A stretch of DNA of 64,000 nt, taken from Solirubrobacter soli DSM 22325. GTDB lineage: Bacteria > Actinomycetota > Thermoleophilia > Solirubrobacterales > Solirubrobacteraceae. The position numbers and the translations under genes were made by a program. The notes beneath the pieces were generated by a model. It saw only the letters and a program-made list of their open reading frames with translations, was not told the DNA's origin and made no database searches. The stretch covers positions 186,001-250,000 of the forward strand of contig NZ_AUIK01000010.1 in the NCBI RefSeq assembly GCF_000423665.1, in the 5' to 3' direction. Below, one piece after another: positions 1 to 7,447 of the stretch (its first letter is position 1; the number at the start of each line of letters is the position of its first letter).

Positions 1-333
1 GTGCTGCAGGAGATCGGCCGCCGCGCCGGGATCCCGGTGGGGATCGTCGCCAATGAGAACGGGCACTTCCTCGCCCACCAGCGGCTGACCGACGCCCGCG
101 TCCTGGACCCCCGCACCGGCCGGCTCGTCGACGCGGACGCGCTCGGCGTCCTGCGCTGGCAGTGCGGCCACCAGGTCGCCGCCGAGCTGCTCGACCTGCT
201 CCAGCCACGCTACGAGCGCAACGGCGACCTCACGCGTGCGCTGCACGTCGCCCGGCTGCGGACGACGCTGCCGTTCGAGGACATGGCCGAGGCCGAGCAG
301 CGCCTGCGCCGCATCACCTCCCGCCTGAACTAG
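1..333 (+). CDS. SirB1/transglutaminase-like protein, C-terminal part (5' end outside window)
   Basis: The reading frame is open at the first base and ends with TAG at 331-333, so the N-terminus lies outside the window. The visible 110 residues include ENGHFLAHQRL, which resembles the pGHFLvR-type segment of SirB1/UPF0162 transglutaminase-like proteins, and a helical C-terminus (PRYERNGDLTRALHVARLR) that resembles the TPR-like tail of that family. SirB1-type proteins are cytoplasmic and their biochemical role is poorly defined. The next gene begins 5 bases downstream on the same strand, so they may be cotranscribed. The family call rests on motif resemblance only. Confidence 0.5.
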   Translation: MLQEIGRRAGIPVGIVANENGHFLAHQRLTDARVLDPRTGRLVDADALGVLRWQCGHQVAAELLDLLQPRYERNGDLTRALHVARLRTTLPFEDMAEAEQRLRRITSRLN

Positions 334-337
334 AACG

Positions 338-937
338 TTGGACGGGTGGGCGACGACGGCGGAGCTCGCCGGGCCGCGACTGCACGACGCGCTCAAGGCC
401 TGCGGCGACTCGCTGAACACGGACCGACCCGACATCCAGGGCCAGCGGCTGGTCGAGGTGGTCACGTGGGTGCTCGCCGAGCCGATCGCGACGGCGCTGA
501 TCAACGACGAGCCGCTCCCGGACCTGCATCCGGACCACGTCGAGTTCTGGATCGGCGAGGACATGCGGATCCGGCGCCACGCCGAGGCCACCTTCGACGG
601 AGCGCCCGACGAGCACATCACGGCGCATCTGACACCGCTCATCGAGGCGGTCAACGCGACCACCAAACGCCCGACGAAGGCGCTCTGGCGCGCGGTCAAG
701 GACCGGACGGACGGCGCGATCGCCTGGATCGCCGAGACGACCGGCAAGCGCCAGCGCGCGTTCGAGCTGCTGCACGACCGCGCCGAGCTGCGCATGCTGG
801 ACCTGCGCACCCACGAGATGCTGCTCCACGTCCGCGAGGGCTGCTGTCTGTACTACCGGACCCCCGCGAACGTGAAGTGCTTCGGCTGCCCGCTCCTCGA
901 CGACGAGGAACGGCGCCGTCTCAGCGGCGTAGCGTGA
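338..937 (+). CDS. FhuF-like ferric-siderophore reductase, [2Fe-2S] C-terminus
   Basis: This is a 199-residue protein whose C-terminus carries CCLYYRTPANVKCFGCPLL, the C-C-x10-C-x2-C pattern of FhuF-type [2Fe-2S] ferric iron reductases. In that family the cluster reduces Fe(III) bound to siderophores in the cytoplasm. The N-terminal roughly 150 residues are helical without other recognised motifs. TTG at 338 is the first start after the preceding stop (a GTG lies at 346); no clear ribosome binding site is seen, so the start is uncertain. Its last 17 bases overlap the convergent secreted-protein gene. No siderophore transporter is visible nearby. Confidence 0.7.
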   Translation: MDGWATTAELAGPRLHDALKACGDSLNTDRPDIQGQRLVEVVTWVLAEPIATALINDEPLPDLHPDHVEFWIGEDMRIRRHAEATFDGAPDEHITAHLTPLIEAVNATTKRPTKALWRAVKDRTDGAIAWIAETTGKRQRAFELLHDRAELRMLDLRTHEMLLHVREGCCLYYRTPANVKCFGCPLLDDEERRRLSGVA

Positions 938-2501
938 GCGATCTCACGACGAGCTTGCCGCCGGCCTGCCGCAACTCGGCGCGCACCCGGGCCGCGGCGT
1001 GCTTGCGCAGCAGCGCCCGCCCCGCCGATGACAGCGCGAGCCGCACCGTCGCGGACTTGCCCGCCGCGACCGTGTACTTCGCCGACGCCGTCAAGGCGAC
1101 GGTCCGCTTCAAGCGCAGCGTCCCGCGACACGCGGTCTGACCCGCGCAGCGCACCACCACCGGCACCCGCGTACCCGACCTCTTCAACTTCGTCGACCGC
1201 ACGGACGCCACACCCGCGACCGGCTTGGGCGCAGGGACCACGGTCGGCGCAGGCGTCGGCGCCGGTGTCGCGACGGCCGTCGGCACAACGGTCGGGACAG
1301 GGGTCCGGATCGGCGTCGGCGGATCGGGCTCGCGCAGCAACCGCGCGAACAGCGGCTCCCCCGCGCTCACCCGCGTGAGCGTGAGCGTCCGGGTCACGCC
1401 GCTCACGGTCGCCTGCGCGGAGATCACACGATCGGCGGACAGGTCGATGCCCTCGGTCCCGGTCGCCGTCCAGCTCGATGTCAGCAACGGCAGCAACACC
1501 GTCGACGGACCGTCGGCCGGCACGGTCGCCGTTCCCGAGAACGGGACGGTCTGGGACGCTTCGGCACTGCGCGCGCCGTGCACCACGACGCCGCCGGTCA
1601 CCGTCGCGGCGCCACCGCTCCCCAGCCACGCCGCACGCTGCGCGGCGGTCAGCCGCAGGCGCAACGTCGCGCCGCCGAACGAGACCTCCTGGCCGTTGCC
1701 CACCCGCGGCGGCACGCGGGACAACGTGAGGTCGGCGTCGACCCGGTCGGCCAGCGGCGCACCGTCGACCGCGCCGGTCCAGCCCGGCACGGCGAACACG
1801 CTCAACGCGCCCGGGAGCACGTCGCCGAACGTGCCTCCCTCCAGCTCCTGCGTCGCTTGCAGGCAATCGAGGAAGAGCTTGGCGTCGCTCGCCAACGACG
1901 CCTCGACGTACAGCGAGCCGCGCACGCGGACGTCGTTGCCGTTGCGCCCGATGGGGAGCGGCGGCAGCGACTCGCCGAGCGCCTGGCGCACCTGCACCTC
2001 GCCGCCCGTCGCCGTCCACGACACAGGCGCGAACGGCGCCGCGATCACGATCAGGGACGAGCGCTGCTCGTCGACCTCTCCGCTCGGCAGCAGCTCGATG
2101 TGGGCGCGGGCGACCGTGTCGAGGGCGATCGGCGCCGTGACACCCTCCGCTGTGTTCGTGGCCTCGAGCGCAAGCCACGCCCGGACGGGCAGATCGGTGT
2201 CACCCGGCCCGATCATGCTGAAGTCGTAGGCGGTCTTGGGGATCCACGACGGCAGGACCGCCGAGACGGTCCCGTCCCGCAACACGACCTTGTCCCCGAC
2301 GGCGAGCTTCGCGTCGTTGGCGAGCTCGGTGCCACCCGCGTCGGTCAGCTTGCCGCTGAAGACCATCGGCACCGGCCGCCAGAGGCCGTCGTAGCTGTAC
2401 TGGCACTGGTTGTCGAACGACATCGCCGGGAAGGCGGAACCGCTCGCCGGCGCCACGAGGGCGCCGGCGAGCAGGCACAGCAGCGTCACCGCGAGGCGCA
2501 T
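921..2501 (-). CDS. Secreted protein of unknown function with C-terminal beta domain
   Basis: A 526-residue protein with a clear Sec signal peptide (MRLAVTLLCLLAGALVAPASGSA). The body is beta-rich, with several WTATG-type strands and two widely spaced Cys. A Pro/Thr linker at about residues 400-425 (PTPAPTVVPAPKP) leads to a last 100 residues of short beta strands typical of extracellular Ig-like modules. It is downstream of the gene at 2506-4068 on the same strand with a 4-base gap, and the two share the layout signal peptide / beta body / AP linker / basic beta domain. They are probably paralogues in one operon. I recognise no enzymatic motif; secretion and a structural or adhesive role are inferences. 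Confidence 0.75.
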   Translation of the reverse strand: MRLAVTLLCLLAGALVAPASGSAFPAMSFDNQCQYSYDGLWRPVPMVFSGKLTDAGGTELANDAKLAVGDKVVLRDGTVSAVLPSWIPKTAYDFSMIGPGDTDLPVRAWLALEATNTAEGVTAPIALDTVARAHIELLPSGEVDEQRSSLIVIAAPFAPVSWTATGGEVQVRQALGESLPPLPIGRNGNDVRVRGSLYVEASLASDAKLFLDCLQATQELEGGTFGDVLPGALSVFAVPGWTGAVDGAPLADRVDADLTLSRVPPRVGNGQEVSFGGATLRLRLTAAQRAAWLGSGGAATVTGGVVVHGARSAEASQTVPFSGTATVPADGPSTVLLPLLTSSWTATGTEGIDLSADRVISAQATVSGVTRTLTLTRVSAGEPLFARLLREPDPPTPIRTPVPTVVPTAVATPAPTPAPTVVPAPKPVAGVASVRSTKLKRSGTRVPVVVRCAGQTACRGTLRLKRTVALTASAKYTVAAGKSATVRLALSSAGRALLRKHAAARVRAELRQAGGKLVVRSLTLRR

Positions 2502-2505
2502 GGAC

Positions 2506-4068
2506 CTATCCGCGCTTGAGCGTGATCGTCTTGGTCACCGCCGTGCCACCGGCGACCGGCGTGAGCGTCAGCTTGACCTTCAGCGTCTTGCGCGACTTCA
2601 GCAGCGTCTTCGCCGTCTTGGAGAGCGAGAACTTGACGCTGCTCGCGCCTGGCTTGAGCGTGATCTTCTTGCCCGCCGCGACCGTGACCACCTTCTTGGT
2701 CCTGCCGACCTTGTACTTGTTCACGGTCTTGGCCGAGAGCGTGTACTCCGCGTCCTCGGCGTTCGGGTTGGTCAGCTTGAGCGTCACGCTGCCGGCCGAC
2801 GTCGGCTTCAGCGTCGAGGTCGATGCCAGCGTCACCGGCTTCGGCGCGGGAGCCGGGACCGGGACCGGAGCGATCGGCAGCGCCGCCGACGCGATCGCCG
2901 GCAGCGGCGCGAACGTCAAGCCGAAGCGCCCGCGCGAGCCGACCGCCTTCTGCTGCGTGCCCGCGCTGCCGCCGAGGTAGAAGCCCGGCATGTCCGGGTC
3001 GCCGACAGCCGCGTCGCCGCCCGCCGGGTCGACGTCGCCGAACAGCAGGTTCGGCTGCCCGCGCGAGATCTGCGTGTTGACGACCGTGACCTGGCCCGGG
3101 ATGCAGTCGTTGCTGGCGCCGTAGGCCTCGGTCTGGGCGCGCACGTAGACGCTGCCGTACGGGCGGACGTTCAGCGGCTTGTTGTAGCCCGGGTAGCCGT
3201 AGCCCTTGGACTCGACCTGGATGATCCCCATGCTCCCGGGCGCGGCGACGGTGAAGTCGACGGCCCCGGCGCCGGTGGGCGTCCAGGTCGTGCGCGGCAG
3301 GTCGAGGATCACGGGCTCGATCGCCGCCGTCGGCTCGTTGTCGGTGTAGAGCGCCGGGTTGGAAGGCGTGCCGGGCGTCGAGTCCTGGATGTTGATCTGC
3401 CAGTAGCCGCGCACGCGCACGGTCTGCACGCCCTGCGTGGTGTTCGAGCCGGCGATCGTCACCCACGCGTCGAGCGGGAACTGGCTGTTGCCGACGTGCG
3501 ACAGGTACCGGTGGGCGAGGTTCAGCGCCGGGGCCGCGGTGAAGTAGTCCGGCGTGTCCTTGGGCTGGTCGGCGAGCCGCATCTGCGGCAGGCCGGCCGA
3601 GACCTTGTTCGCGTAGACGTACACCGGCGCCTGCGACGTCCCTGTGTTGTACGACCAGTAGAGGACGTTGTTGTCGCCCGGGTTCGCGCGCTGGGAGAAC
3701 GAGCGGACCGTGTCCTCGTCCTGGCCGCGCGGGATGCCGCTGTAGCTCGCGGTCGCTCCGCCCGTGCGCTTGTACATCTGCACCGCCACCCGTGGGTCGG
3801 TGAAGGTGAGCTGCAGCTGCAGGTCGCGCAGCGCCAACGGCTGGCCGGGGACCGCCGTCAGCGGCGACGCGTCGGCGCGCGCGAGCGTGATCGCCAGCGA
3901 GTCGACGATGTCGTTCGCCGCCGGAGGATCATCCGGGTAGTTCTGGTTGGTGTAGCTCGCGAACGGGCTGATGCAGGACCAGCCGTTGCCGTCCGCCGCG
4001 GAGGCGGGGTTCGCTCCGACCGCCGCGGCGAGCGCCGCCAGCGGGATGAGCATGCTGCGTCGATTCAT
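2506..4068 (-). CDS. Secreted protein of unknown function, paralogue of the downstream gene
   Basis: Start chosen at ATG 4068: it gives a signal peptide (MNRRSMLIPLAALAAAVGANPASA) and is preceded by GGAG at a 7-base spacing. A longer frame to 4224 would put the signal peptide internally. The product is 520 residues. The body has repeated beta-strand segments and few Cys. After an AP-rich linker (PVPVPAPAPKP) the last roughly 105 residues are Lys/Thr-rich strands (VTLKLTNPN, KKVVTVAAGKKITL). It heads a two-gene operon with the gene at 921-2501 and is divergent from the phosphopantetheinyl transferase across about 148 bases. Function unknown; location is outside the membrane. Confidence 0.8.
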   Translation of the reverse strand: MNRRSMLIPLAALAAAVGANPASAADGNGWSCISPFASYTNQNYPDDPPAANDIVDSLAITLARADASPLTAVPGQPLALRDLQLQLTFTDPRVAVQMYKRTGGATASYSGIPRGQDEDTVRSFSQRANPGDNNVLYWSYNTGTSQAPVYVYANKVSAGLPQMRLADQPKDTPDYFTAAPALNLAHRYLSHVGNSQFPLDAWVTIAGSNTTQGVQTVRVRGYWQINIQDSTPGTPSNPALYTDNEPTAAIEPVILDLPRTTWTPTGAGAVDFTVAAPGSMGIIQVESKGYGYPGYNKPLNVRPYGSVYVRAQTEAYGASNDCIPGQVTVVNTQISRGQPNLLFGDVDPAGGDAAVGDPDMPGFYLGGSAGTQQKAVGSRGRFGLTFAPLPAIASAALPIAPVPVPAPAPKPVTLASTSTLKPTSAGSVTLKLTNPNAEDAEYTLSAKTVNKYKVGRTKKVVTVAAGKKITLKPGASSVKFSLSKTAKTLLKSRKTLKVKLTLTPVAGGTAVTKTITLKRG

Positions 4069-4216
4069 TCTCTGCTCCGAGATCGTGGGCCCGGAACGGC
4101 CCGAGTGGTTCAGAACAGGAGTGCCGACGCCCGCGGTGCCAGGCGCCCTTCCCCCTCTATGTAAAGCATCCTTGCCAACTACAGAACGGAGGATATTACA
4201 GCTACCCTCCGAGGAC

Positions 4217-4822
4217 GTGCGCACCGTCGAGGTCTGGCAGGCCGGTCTCGCTCAACCGCCCGAGCTGGTGGGCTGCCTGGAAGCGATGCTGTCCGACGCG
4301 GAGCGCACCCGCGCCGAGCGGCTGAGCTCCGCCCCGCGCTGGATCGTCGCCCGCGCCGCGCTGCGGATCGTGCTCGCCTCCCACCTCGCCGAGCACCCGG
4401 CCGACGTCGAGCTCGACACCGGCCCGCACGGCAAGCCCGAGATCCCCGGCTCCAGGCTGCGGTTCAACCTCTCGCACTCGGGGGACCTGGCGCTGATCGC
4501 GCTGACCCGAGACGCGGAGCTCGGCGTCGACGTGGAACGCACGTCGCGGCGCTCGACAGCGGTCGAGCGCACGCTCACCGACGGCGAGCGCTCGAGCCTG
4601 AACGGGCACGACCGCCACATCGGGCTGCTGCGGATCTGGTGCCGCAAGGAAGCGATGGCCAAGGCGGGCGGCGGCGGCCTCGGGTGGGCCCCGGAGACGT
4701 TCGACACGAGCGCCCCGGGCTCGTTCTCGCTGTCCGACCTGCGACTCCAGGACGGCTACGTGGGCGCGGTGGCGGTCCTTGGTCCTCCCGCCGACATCGC
4801 GTTGTACCGCGTCGCGTTCTGA
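4217..4822 (+). CDS. 4'-phosphopantetheinyl transferase, Sfp type
   Basis: Sfp-type enzymes transfer the phosphopantetheine arm of CoA to a Ser of acyl/peptidyl carrier proteins. The order of motifs fits: HGKPEI then RFNLSHSGDLALIAL, the Mg-binding GVDVE, and WCRKEAMAKAGG. GTG 4217 gives 201 residues, short of the usual roughly 220. An in-frame TTG at 4172 is an alternative. A GGAGG sits at 4188-4192, oddly far from the GTG, so the start is unsure. No polyketide or peptide synthetase is in the window, so its carrier-protein partner is elsewhere. It is divergent from the secreted-protein operon, and the first protease promoter lies over its 3' end. Confidence 0.85.
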   Translation: MRTVEVWQAGLAQPPELVGCLEAMLSDAERTRAERLSSAPRWIVARAALRIVLASHLAEHPADVELDTGPHGKPEIPGSRLRFNLSHSGDLALIALTRDAELGVDVERTSRRSTAVERTLTDGERSSLNGHDRHIGLLRIWCRKEAMAKAGGGGLGWAPETFDTSAPGSFSLSDLRLQDGYVGAVAVLGPPADIALYRVAF

Positions 4823-4864
4823 GTAAAGATCCCGCGTGGGCGCGGCATGAACGCCGCGGGGTCT
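4802..4864 (+). promoter_or_regulatory. Promoter and hairpin leader of protease gene 1
   Basis: TTGTAC (4802-4807) and TAAAGA (4824-4829) are spaced by 16 bases and overlap the end of the transferase gene. Downstream, CGCGGC (4841-4846) can pair with GCCGCG (4853-4858), followed directly by GGGTCT (4859-4864), 16 bases before the ATG at 4881. The hairpin-GGGTCT arrangement recurs before all four protease genes. Promoter boxes are matched by eye. Confidence 0.5.
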
Positions 4865-4880
4865 CACAGAGAGGGCAAAG

Positions 4881-7322
4881 ATGAGGGGTAAGTACGTCGC
4901 CGGCCTGGCGACGGCGCTGGCGCTGGGTACGCCGGCTTTGGCCGTCGCGGGTCCGCCCGCGCCGGTCGATGCGCAGAACTGGACGTTCCAGGACAACTTC
5001 ACCTGGAACGACTACCACCCGATCCCCGGCAAGGACTACTCGGATCCGAGCATCCAGCCGACCGTGAAGAAGTGGAAGGTCGCGCTCGTCCTGACCGACT
5101 TCCCGGACAAGACGTTCTTCGTCTCGCAGCCGGCCGGCTCGACGATCTACGGCACGCCGACGATCGAGGCGCATGACATCCCGCGCGCCGACGTCCCGGC
5201 GTTCTACCGCGACTTCCTCAACAAGCCGCAGCCGCTGAACCACTTCCAGACGATGAACCGCTATTGGATGGAGGACAGCTACGGCAAGTACGGCGTGCAG
5301 CTCGACTCGTTCGGGCCGTACAAGCTGCCGGGCAACTCCTACCAGTACTTCCTGACCGACCAGCAGGGCGCGGCGAACAATCCGGCGCACTGCCCCCAGC
5401 TGACGCCGGCCAAGCCGTGCAACCTGAACTTCCGCACCGACGCCCGCGCCGCGTGGCTGGCCGACGTCGGCGCGGCCAAGATCGCCGAGTACGACAACAT
5501 CTTCTACGTCTCCGCCGGCGAGGACGAGTCGTCCACGTGGCAGGAGTTCGGCGAGATGAAGTTCCTCACGCAGAACGATGTCACGGACGCGTTCGGCCCG
5601 AAGGCCTACGGCGACCTCAACCAGACCAACTGGGCGGTCTCCCGCTACGTGCCGTGGAGCTCGTGGGTGACGGTGGCGAACATCTGGCCCAACGCGAGCG
5701 GCAACACCTCGGTCGAGGGCGAGAGCTCGGGCATGGGCACCTACGCCCATGAGCTGACCCACAACCTCGGCCTGCCCGACAACTACAACAACCCGTTCAC
5801 GTCGCCCTACCAGCGGACCGCGACGGGCATGTGGGACATGATGAGCCGCGGCCAGTTCAACGGCGCCGGCGGCCAGCACACGCGCTACCTGATCCCGCCG
5901 ACGACGGGCTCGGCGCTGGGCTCGCAGCACAACATGCGCAACAAGCGCTTCCTGAACTTCCTCACCGACAACGACATCCTGCGCCTGAACCGCGACGGCC
6001 TGAAGTCGTCGGGCATGGCGGTCGCCGATGTCACGGCGCGCGAGGTCGCGCCGACCACCGGCGAGATCTCGGGCGTGACGATCGTCCTCGACGGCGCCGG
6101 TGACACCGGCGCGCCGTGCGACTACGTCCAGAACCCGTACTGCGACGGCGTGCGCACCCAGGCCAACGGCACGATCACCGGCAAGTACAACAACTTCCAC
6201 ATGGAGGTCGTGCAGCAGATCGGCTCGGACTCCTTCGACCCGGGCCACGGCGTCCTGATCTCGAAGTCCAAGAACACGGCGTCCAGCTGCGGCAACTTCA
6301 GCTGCTTCGTGTGGTTCATCGACGCCCACCCGGAGGACATCAACCGGGTCGACTACATCGGCCCCGACGGGCAGCCGCGGCTGGCCACCCCGGGCGACGA
6401 GCGCCAGAAGAACGACGCGACGTTCAACGCGGGCACCAACTCCGGCACGCTGTCCGAGTACGAGGACACGGCCAACCGCCTGCACTTCTACATCCTCGAC
6501 AAGCGCACCGACGCCCAGGGCGTCCTGCACTACAAGGTCGGCGTCCGCTCGCTCGACGGCTCGGGCCCGCAGACGCGCGGCGTCGCGCTCGCCTCGCCGC
6601 AACTGGGCAACGCCGAGGGCTACGCGACCTGCACGTTCGACCTCAAGAACACGGGCGCGATGGCCGCGGTGCCCAACGTCCACCCGCAGGACGCCTCCGC
6701 GTACCTGGACAGTGACATCTACCGGCTCTCCGCCTCGGCCACCGGCACGGGCTGGAGCGCCTACCTGAAGAACCAGTTCGCGTCGGCCGAGTTCGGCCAG
6801 TCGGTCAGCGTCCCGGTCTACATCGAGAAGGGCACCGGCGCGGGCACGGTCACGCTCAACGCCGTGTCCGAGTCGGACCCGTCCAAGACCGCCTCGGCGG
6901 TCTGCACGCTCGCCGACGGCACCGTCGGCGGCGCCGTCCCGGCGACGCTGGCGCTGACGATGGGCGCTCCGGCCAGCTTCGGCGGCTTCACCCCCGGCCT
7001 CGGCAAGGACTACTTCGCTTCCACCACCGCGACCGTCGTCTCGACGGCGGGCGACGCGACCCTGACCGTGGCCGACCCGTCGGCCACGGCCAACGGCCAC
7101 CTGGTCAACGGCACGTTCTCGCTCCCGCAGGCGCTGCAGGCGTCCGGCTCGACGTCGGGTACGTACGCCGCGCTGCCGACCGCGCTGAAGGCCTACAACG
7201 GCCCGGTCTCCAACGACGTGGTCCCGGTCAGCTTCAAGCAGACCATCGGGGCCAACGACGCGCTGCGGACGGGCGCGTACACCAAGACGCTGACGTTCAC
7301 GCTCAGCACGACCACACCGTAA
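4881..7322 (+). CDS. Secreted M6-family zinc metalloprotease 1 with shared C-terminal tail
   Basis: An 813-residue protein: signal peptide 1-23, catalytic region with the zinc motif HELTHNLGLPDNY at residues 290-302 (HExxHxxGxxD, as in immune-inhibitor-A-type M6 peptidases), then TGMWDMMSRG, a likely Met-turn. The middle is beta-rich. The last about 130 residues, from PATLALTMGAPASFGGF to TLTFTLSTTTP, are the tail domain found in seven proteins of this window. It is first of four tandem paralogues, all on the same strand. M6 peptidases act outside the cell on protein substrates; the substrate here is unknown. ATG 4881 has the purine-rich GAGAGGGC upstream. Its own terminator follows at 7338-7363. 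Confidence 0.9.
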   Translation: MRGKYVAGLATALALGTPALAVAGPPAPVDAQNWTFQDNFTWNDYHPIPGKDYSDPSIQPTVKKWKVALVLTDFPDKTFFVSQPAGSTIYGTPTIEAHDIPRADVPAFYRDFLNKPQPLNHFQTMNRYWMEDSYGKYGVQLDSFGPYKLPGNSYQYFLTDQQGAANNPAHCPQLTPAKPCNLNFRTDARAAWLADVGAAKIAEYDNIFYVSAGEDESSTWQEFGEMKFLTQNDVTDAFGPKAYGDLNQTNWAVSRYVPWSSWVTVANIWPNASGNTSVEGESSGMGTYAHELTHNLGLPDNYNNPFTSPYQRTATGMWDMMSRGQFNGAGGQHTRYLIPPTTGSALGSQHNMRNKRFLNFLTDNDILRLNRDGLKSSGMAVADVTAREVAPTTGEISGVTIVLDGAGDTGAPCDYVQNPYCDGVRTQANGTITGKYNNFHMEVVQQIGSDSFDPGHGVLISKSKNTASSCGNFSCFVWFIDAHPEDINRVDYIGPDGQPRLATPGDERQKNDATFNAGTNSGTLSEYEDTANRLHFYILDKRTDAQGVLHYKVGVRSLDGSGPQTRGVALASPQLGNAEGYATCTFDLKNTGAMAAVPNVHPQDASAYLDSDIYRLSASATGTGWSAYLKNQFASAEFGQSVSVPVYIEKGTGAGTVTLNAVSESDPSKTASAVCTLADGTVGGAVPATLALTMGAPASFGGFTPGLGKDYFASTTATVVSTAGDATLTVADPSATANGHLVNGTFSLPQALQASGSTSGTYAALPTALKAYNGPVSNDVVPVSFKQTIGANDALRTGAYTKTLTFTLSTTTP

Positions 7323-7337
7323 GCTCACAAAAGCCCT

Positions 7338-7363
7338 GCTCCGTGGACGAATGTCCACGGAGC
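7338..7363 (+). terminator. Hairpin terminator after protease gene 1
   Basis: A perfect 11-bp stem, GCTCCGTGGAC (7338-7348) with its complement (7353-7363), closed by a GAAT loop. It begins 15 bases after the stop codon. There is no strong T-run. The core CTCCGTGGA recurs in the hairpins after genes 2 and 3. Confidence 0.75.
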
Positions 7364-7368
7364 TGGAC

Positions 7369-7431
7369 TTGACCGTCCGTTTTCTCCGTCGCAATATGGC
7401 CCGACGCGGTGCGCGAGCACCGCGAGGGTCT
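7369..7431 (+). promoter_or_regulatory. Promoter and hairpin leader of protease gene 2
   Basis: TTGACC (7369-7374), 17 bases, CAATAT (7392-7397). The leader then holds an 8-bp hairpin CGCGGTGC/GCACCGCG (7405-7412 / 7417-7424) with a GNRA-type GCGA loop, one A, and GGGTCT (7426-7431), 16 bases before the ATG at 7448. Confidence 0.6.
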
Positions 7432-7447
7432 AAAAGAAGGGGAATAC

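Noticed and set aside
4142-4216. A promoter pair between the secreted-protein operon and the phosphopantetheinyl transferase
   Set aside because: The region is divergent and must contain promoters, but no convincing -35/-10 pair could be placed on either strand.
4575-7394. A 939-codon open frame antisense to protease gene 1, and similar long Arg/Ala/Asp-rich frames opposite most genes
   Set aside because: They arise from high GC and strong third-position bias. They lack motifs, signal peptides and RBSs, and each mirrors a well-supported gene.
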